NCBI GenBank assembly: GCA_006227085.1
Contig: SBFY01000042.1
Location: 1-8,177 of the forward strand
From: Gammaproteobacteria bacterium
GTDB lineage: Bacteria; Pseudomonadota; Gammaproteobacteria; Pseudomonadales; M0112
Direction: 5' to 3'
DNA: 8,177 nt
Each line of letters opens with the position of its first letter. Within the stretch, counting starts at the first letter, position 1. Below, piece by piece: positions 5,975 through 8,177 of the stretch. Position numbers and translations under genes: made by a program. The notes beneath the pieces are model-generated. The model did no database searches. It was not told the origin of the DNA and was given only the letters and a program-made list of their open reading frames with translations.

Positions 5975-7404
5975 GCTCCCGCTCCCACGCGCTCATCCAC
6001 CCAGTCTGACACTGCATCCAGCACAGCCATCCTGGCATCGGGCTGCTGGCGCAGTGCATCAATGTGTTGCCTGACCTCGGCAGCAGTACGCGCACCACCC
6101 GCCGATGGATCGGTGATACGGGCATGACACCAGCGTTGCCACTCGCTTGCTTCCCCAGCCGACAAGGTCTGCGGGAAATTACGGGCACGATAGCGCCACA
6201 ACATTTCTTCCAGGCGGTCATCGTGAAAACCAAATGACTGGCTTGCCAACTGCGCTGCCGGCATGTGGCGAATCGTATTCATCAGGCGCTTGTCATGGTC
6301 ATCAAAAAACCCGCCGCTGTAGAGCATGCTGTCCGGATCGGTCAGTGGTGCATGGCCCGGCGTCAACACCTCGCGCACCTTGCTGGCCACATCGCGGGCC
6401 TGCAACAACCGCTCCGCATGCTGCGCACAGGCTTTGGGATCAATACCGGTACGCTGTTGCGCCGCGTCATCCAGCAAACTGACCGGCACCACCACCGGTG
6501 CCTTGTTGATGTGCACTTCCTTTAACGGGATGCGCTCCAGACCCTCCGCCTGCAAATCCTCGCGACGCGTGAACACCCGGCGACGAATCTCATCGACTGG
6601 CAGACCGATCCACGAAGACGGATCCACTGACAAGTCATAGACAATAATGCTGTTCTTGTTACTCACATGCCAGGCCAGTGGCAACACCATCGCCATGCAA
6701 CGACGCTCGCTGCCGAAGCGTGATGACACATGCAGGACGGGCTTGCCCTTGGCCGGATCCAGCATGGCCCCAATGGCATGCTTGGAGCGGTTATCCAGCA
6801 CCCATTGCCATAATTTCGGTTGCGCATCGCGCAACCTGCGCGCCATGGCGATGGTCGCTTTCACGTCCACCAGTGCATCGTGCGCACCGGCATGTTCGAT
6901 ACCGTTGGCCGCGGTTAACGCTTCCAGCCTGTACGTCGGCAAGCCTTCTTCATTCACGGGCCACTGCAAGCCTTCCGGCCGCAGGGCGCTGGCGAGGCGA
7001 ATCACATCAATGATGTCCCAGCGCGAATTACCGTTCTGCCACTCACGCGCATAGGCATCGTAAAAATTGCGGTACAAGGTATAGCGCGTGAATTCATCAT
7101 CAAAACGGATGCTGTTGAAGCCGACACCACAGGTGCCCGGCAATGCCAATTCATCATGGATACGGCGAATGAACTCGTATTCCGGCAAGCCGTGCTGCTG
7201 CGCATGCTGCGGCGTGATGCCGGTAATCAGGCACGACACCGGATCGGGCAAGACATCGGCTGCCGGCTGGCAATACACCACCAGCGGCTCACCGATGGGG
7301 TTAAGGTCCATGTCCGTGCGCAAGCCGGCAAACTGGGCCGGGCGATCCTTGGCCGGATCACGCCCCCAGGTTTCGTAGTCATGCCAGTAAAAGCTTGCGC
7401 CCAC
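5971..7404 (-). CDS. sbcB: Exodeoxyribonuclease I (ExoI)
   Basis: ExoI digests single-stranded DNA 3' to 5' and acts in mismatch repair and recombination, where it binds SSB. The 477-residue length matches E. coli SbcB (475). The DEDDh exonuclease domain covers about 1-190: Asp9 and Glu11 in HDYETWG, Asp102 in FNSIRFDDE, His175 and Asp180 in HAGAHDALVDVKATI. Each sits exactly six residues before its E. coli counterpart (D15, E17, D108, H181, D186). The C-terminal ExoI-specific region (about 195-470) includes VSSRFGSERRCMAMVLPLAWH, the NSIIVYDL strand and SGGFFDDHDKRLM, all family features. The start is GTG at 7402-7404, six bases after the fumarase stop; the nearest purine-rich stretch (AGGTGAAG) is slightly far, so translation may be coupled to the gene upstream. 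It overlaps the ABC gene by four bases. Confidence 0.96.
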   Translation of the reverse strand: MGASFYWHDYETWGRDPAKDRPAQFAGLRTDMDLNPIGEPLVVYCQPAADVLPDPVSCLITGITPQHAQQHGLPEYEFIRRIHDELALPGTCGVGFNSIRFDDEFTRYTLYRNFYDAYAREWQNGNSRWDIIDVIRLASALRPEGLQWPVNEEGLPTYRLEALTAANGIEHAGAHDALVDVKATIAMARRLRDAQPKLWQWVLDNRSKHAIGAMLDPAKGKPVLHVSSRFGSERRCMAMVLPLAWHVSNKNSIIVYDLSVDPSSWIGLPVDEIRRRVFTRREDLQAEGLERIPLKEVHINKAPVVVPVSLLDDAAQQRTGIDPKACAQHAERLLQARDVASKVREVLTPGHAPLTDPDSMLYSGGFFDDHDKRLMNTIRHMPAAQLASQSFGFHDDRLEEMLWRYRARNFPQTLSAGEASEWQRWCHARITDPSAGGARTAAEVRQHIDALRQQPDARMAVLDAVSDWVDERVGAGA

Positions 7405-7410
7405 GATGGA

Positions 7411-8177
7411 TTACTTCACCTGCACGACTTGCGCCGCGATCTGCTGCTGCCAGTATTGCGGACCCGTCGTGTGTACCGATTCACCACGGCTATCCACCGC
7501 AACGGTCACCGGCATGTCTTTCACGGTGAATTCGTAAATGGCTTCCATGCCCAGTTCCGGGAATGCCAGCACTTTCGATGCCTTGATCGCTTTCGATACC
7601 AGGTACGCCGCACCACCCACTGCCATCAGGTACACCGCGCGGTTATCACGAATCGCCTCAATTGCCACCGGGCCACGCTCGGATTTACCGATCATGCCCA
7701 CCAGGCCGGTTTTTTCCAGCATGGTGCGGGTGAACTTGTCCATGCGCGTGGCCGTGGTCGGACCAGCCGGCCCTACCACTTCATCGCGCACCGGATCGAC
7801 CGGTCCCACGTAATAAATGAACTTGCCGGTGAGATCGACCGGCAAGGACTCACCCTTGCTGATCATGTCGACCATCTTTTTATGCGCTGCATCACGGCCG
7901 GTGAGCATCGTGCCGGACAGCAGCAGGGTTTCGCCGCTCTTCCAGGTCGCGATCTCTTCCCGCGTGACCGTATCGAGATTGACGCGGCGGGACTGTGATG
8001 CATCCCAGGTGATTTGTGGCCAATCGTCCAGTGACGGCGGCGTGAATTCGGCAGGACCGGAACCATCCAGCTCAAAGTGCACATGGCGGGTCGCCGCACA
8101 GTTCGGGATCATCGCCACCGGCAAGGAAGCCGCATGCGTCGGGTAATCCCTGATCTTCACATCCACCACGGTCGTCA
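7411..8177 (-). CDS. fumA: Class I fumarate hydratase, C-terminal part (partial)
   Basis: These 255 complete codons are the 3' end of an iron-sulfur class I fumarase, which interconverts fumarate and malate in the TCA cycle. The 5' part with the cluster-binding cysteines lies past the right edge. The reading frame is open through the edge (TTVVDVKIRDYPTHAASLP...), so any start within the window is false. Characteristic blocks are IPNCAATRHVHFELDGSGP, SGTMLTGRDAAHKKM, YYVGPVDPVRDEVVGPAGPT followed by TATRMDKF, and ERGPVAIEAI with AVGGAAYLVSKAIK. These contain the substrate-binding Arg and Lys residues of the C-terminal domain. It is close in kind to the single class I fumarase of pseudomonads; FumA and FumB cannot be told apart here. 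L(+)-tartrate dehydratase is a distant relative, but the long unbroken form with these motifs favours fumarase. sbcB follows after six bases. Confidence 0.95.
   Translation of the reverse strand, partial: TTVVDVKIRDYPTHAASLPVAMIPNCAATRHVHFELDGSGPAEFTPPSLDDWPQITWDASQSRRVNLDTVTREEIATWKSGETLLLSGTMLTGRDAAHKKMVDMISKGESLPVDLTGKFIYYVGPVDPVRDEVVGPAGPTTATRMDKFTRTMLEKTGLVGMIGKSERGPVAIEAIRDNRAVYLMAVGGAAYLVSKAIKASKVLAFPELGMEAIYEFTVKDMPVTVAVDSRGESVHTTGPQYWQQQIAAQVVQVK

Noticed and set aside
4184..7404. Exonuclease plus ABC ATPase as a possible phage defence pair
   Set aside because: The nuclease aligns residue for residue with housekeeping ExoI, and the ATPase is fused to a normal exporter membrane domain. 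No defence-type neighbour or mobile element is present.
7156..7998. A 280-codon plus-strand open frame opposite sbcB and the fumarase
   Set aside because: It runs antisense across two well-identified genes, has a His/Arg-rich composition typical of such shadows, and shows no ribosome site or conserved motif.
1..8177. Mobile elements, CRISPR arrays, tRNA or other RNA genes, integration sites
   Set aside because: Coding regions fill almost the whole window; no gap exceeds about 105 bp, and no terminal repeats, spaced repeat arrays or tRNA-like folds were seen.

Overview
The window looks like ordinary chromosomal DNA of a gammaproteobacterium. This rests on the protein types: a MurJ with RibF directly downstream, an E. 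coli-type exonuclease I, a class I fumarase, an MsbA-like ABC half-transporter and a 338-residue PyrB. Base composition is fairly GC-rich by eye. I cannot name a genus from sequence alone.

All eight genes lie on the minus strand and are read from right to left. In transcription order they are: the 3' part of a class I fumarase (cut by the right edge), exonuclease I (sbcB), an MsbA-like ABC exporter, a short intergenic region with a promoter, aspartate carbamoyltransferase (pyrB), an ADP-ribose-type Nudix hydrolase (nudF), an RNA 2',3'-cyclic phosphodiesterase (thpR), a short gap with a possible promoter, the lipid II flippase murJ, a 94-bp intergenic region with a good promoter, and the 5' end of ribF (cut by the left edge).

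Spacing suggests two tight clusters. The first is fum-sbcB-ABC, with a 6-nt gap followed by an ATGA overlap. The second is pyrB-nudF-thpR, with a 3-nt gap followed by a 13-nt overlap. murJ and ribF each have a plausible promoter of their own. Three of the six complete genes (sbcB, pyrB, murJ) appear to start with GTG.

Functionally the genes cover the TCA cycle, DNA repair, export, pyrimidine synthesis, nucleotide clean-up, peptidoglycan precursor transport and flavin cofactor synthesis. I found no mobile element, CRISPR array, RNA gene, integration site or clear defence system. The points worth a second look are small: gene overlaps that pair proteins not normally linked, and repeats or palindromes in the three short intergenic regions.
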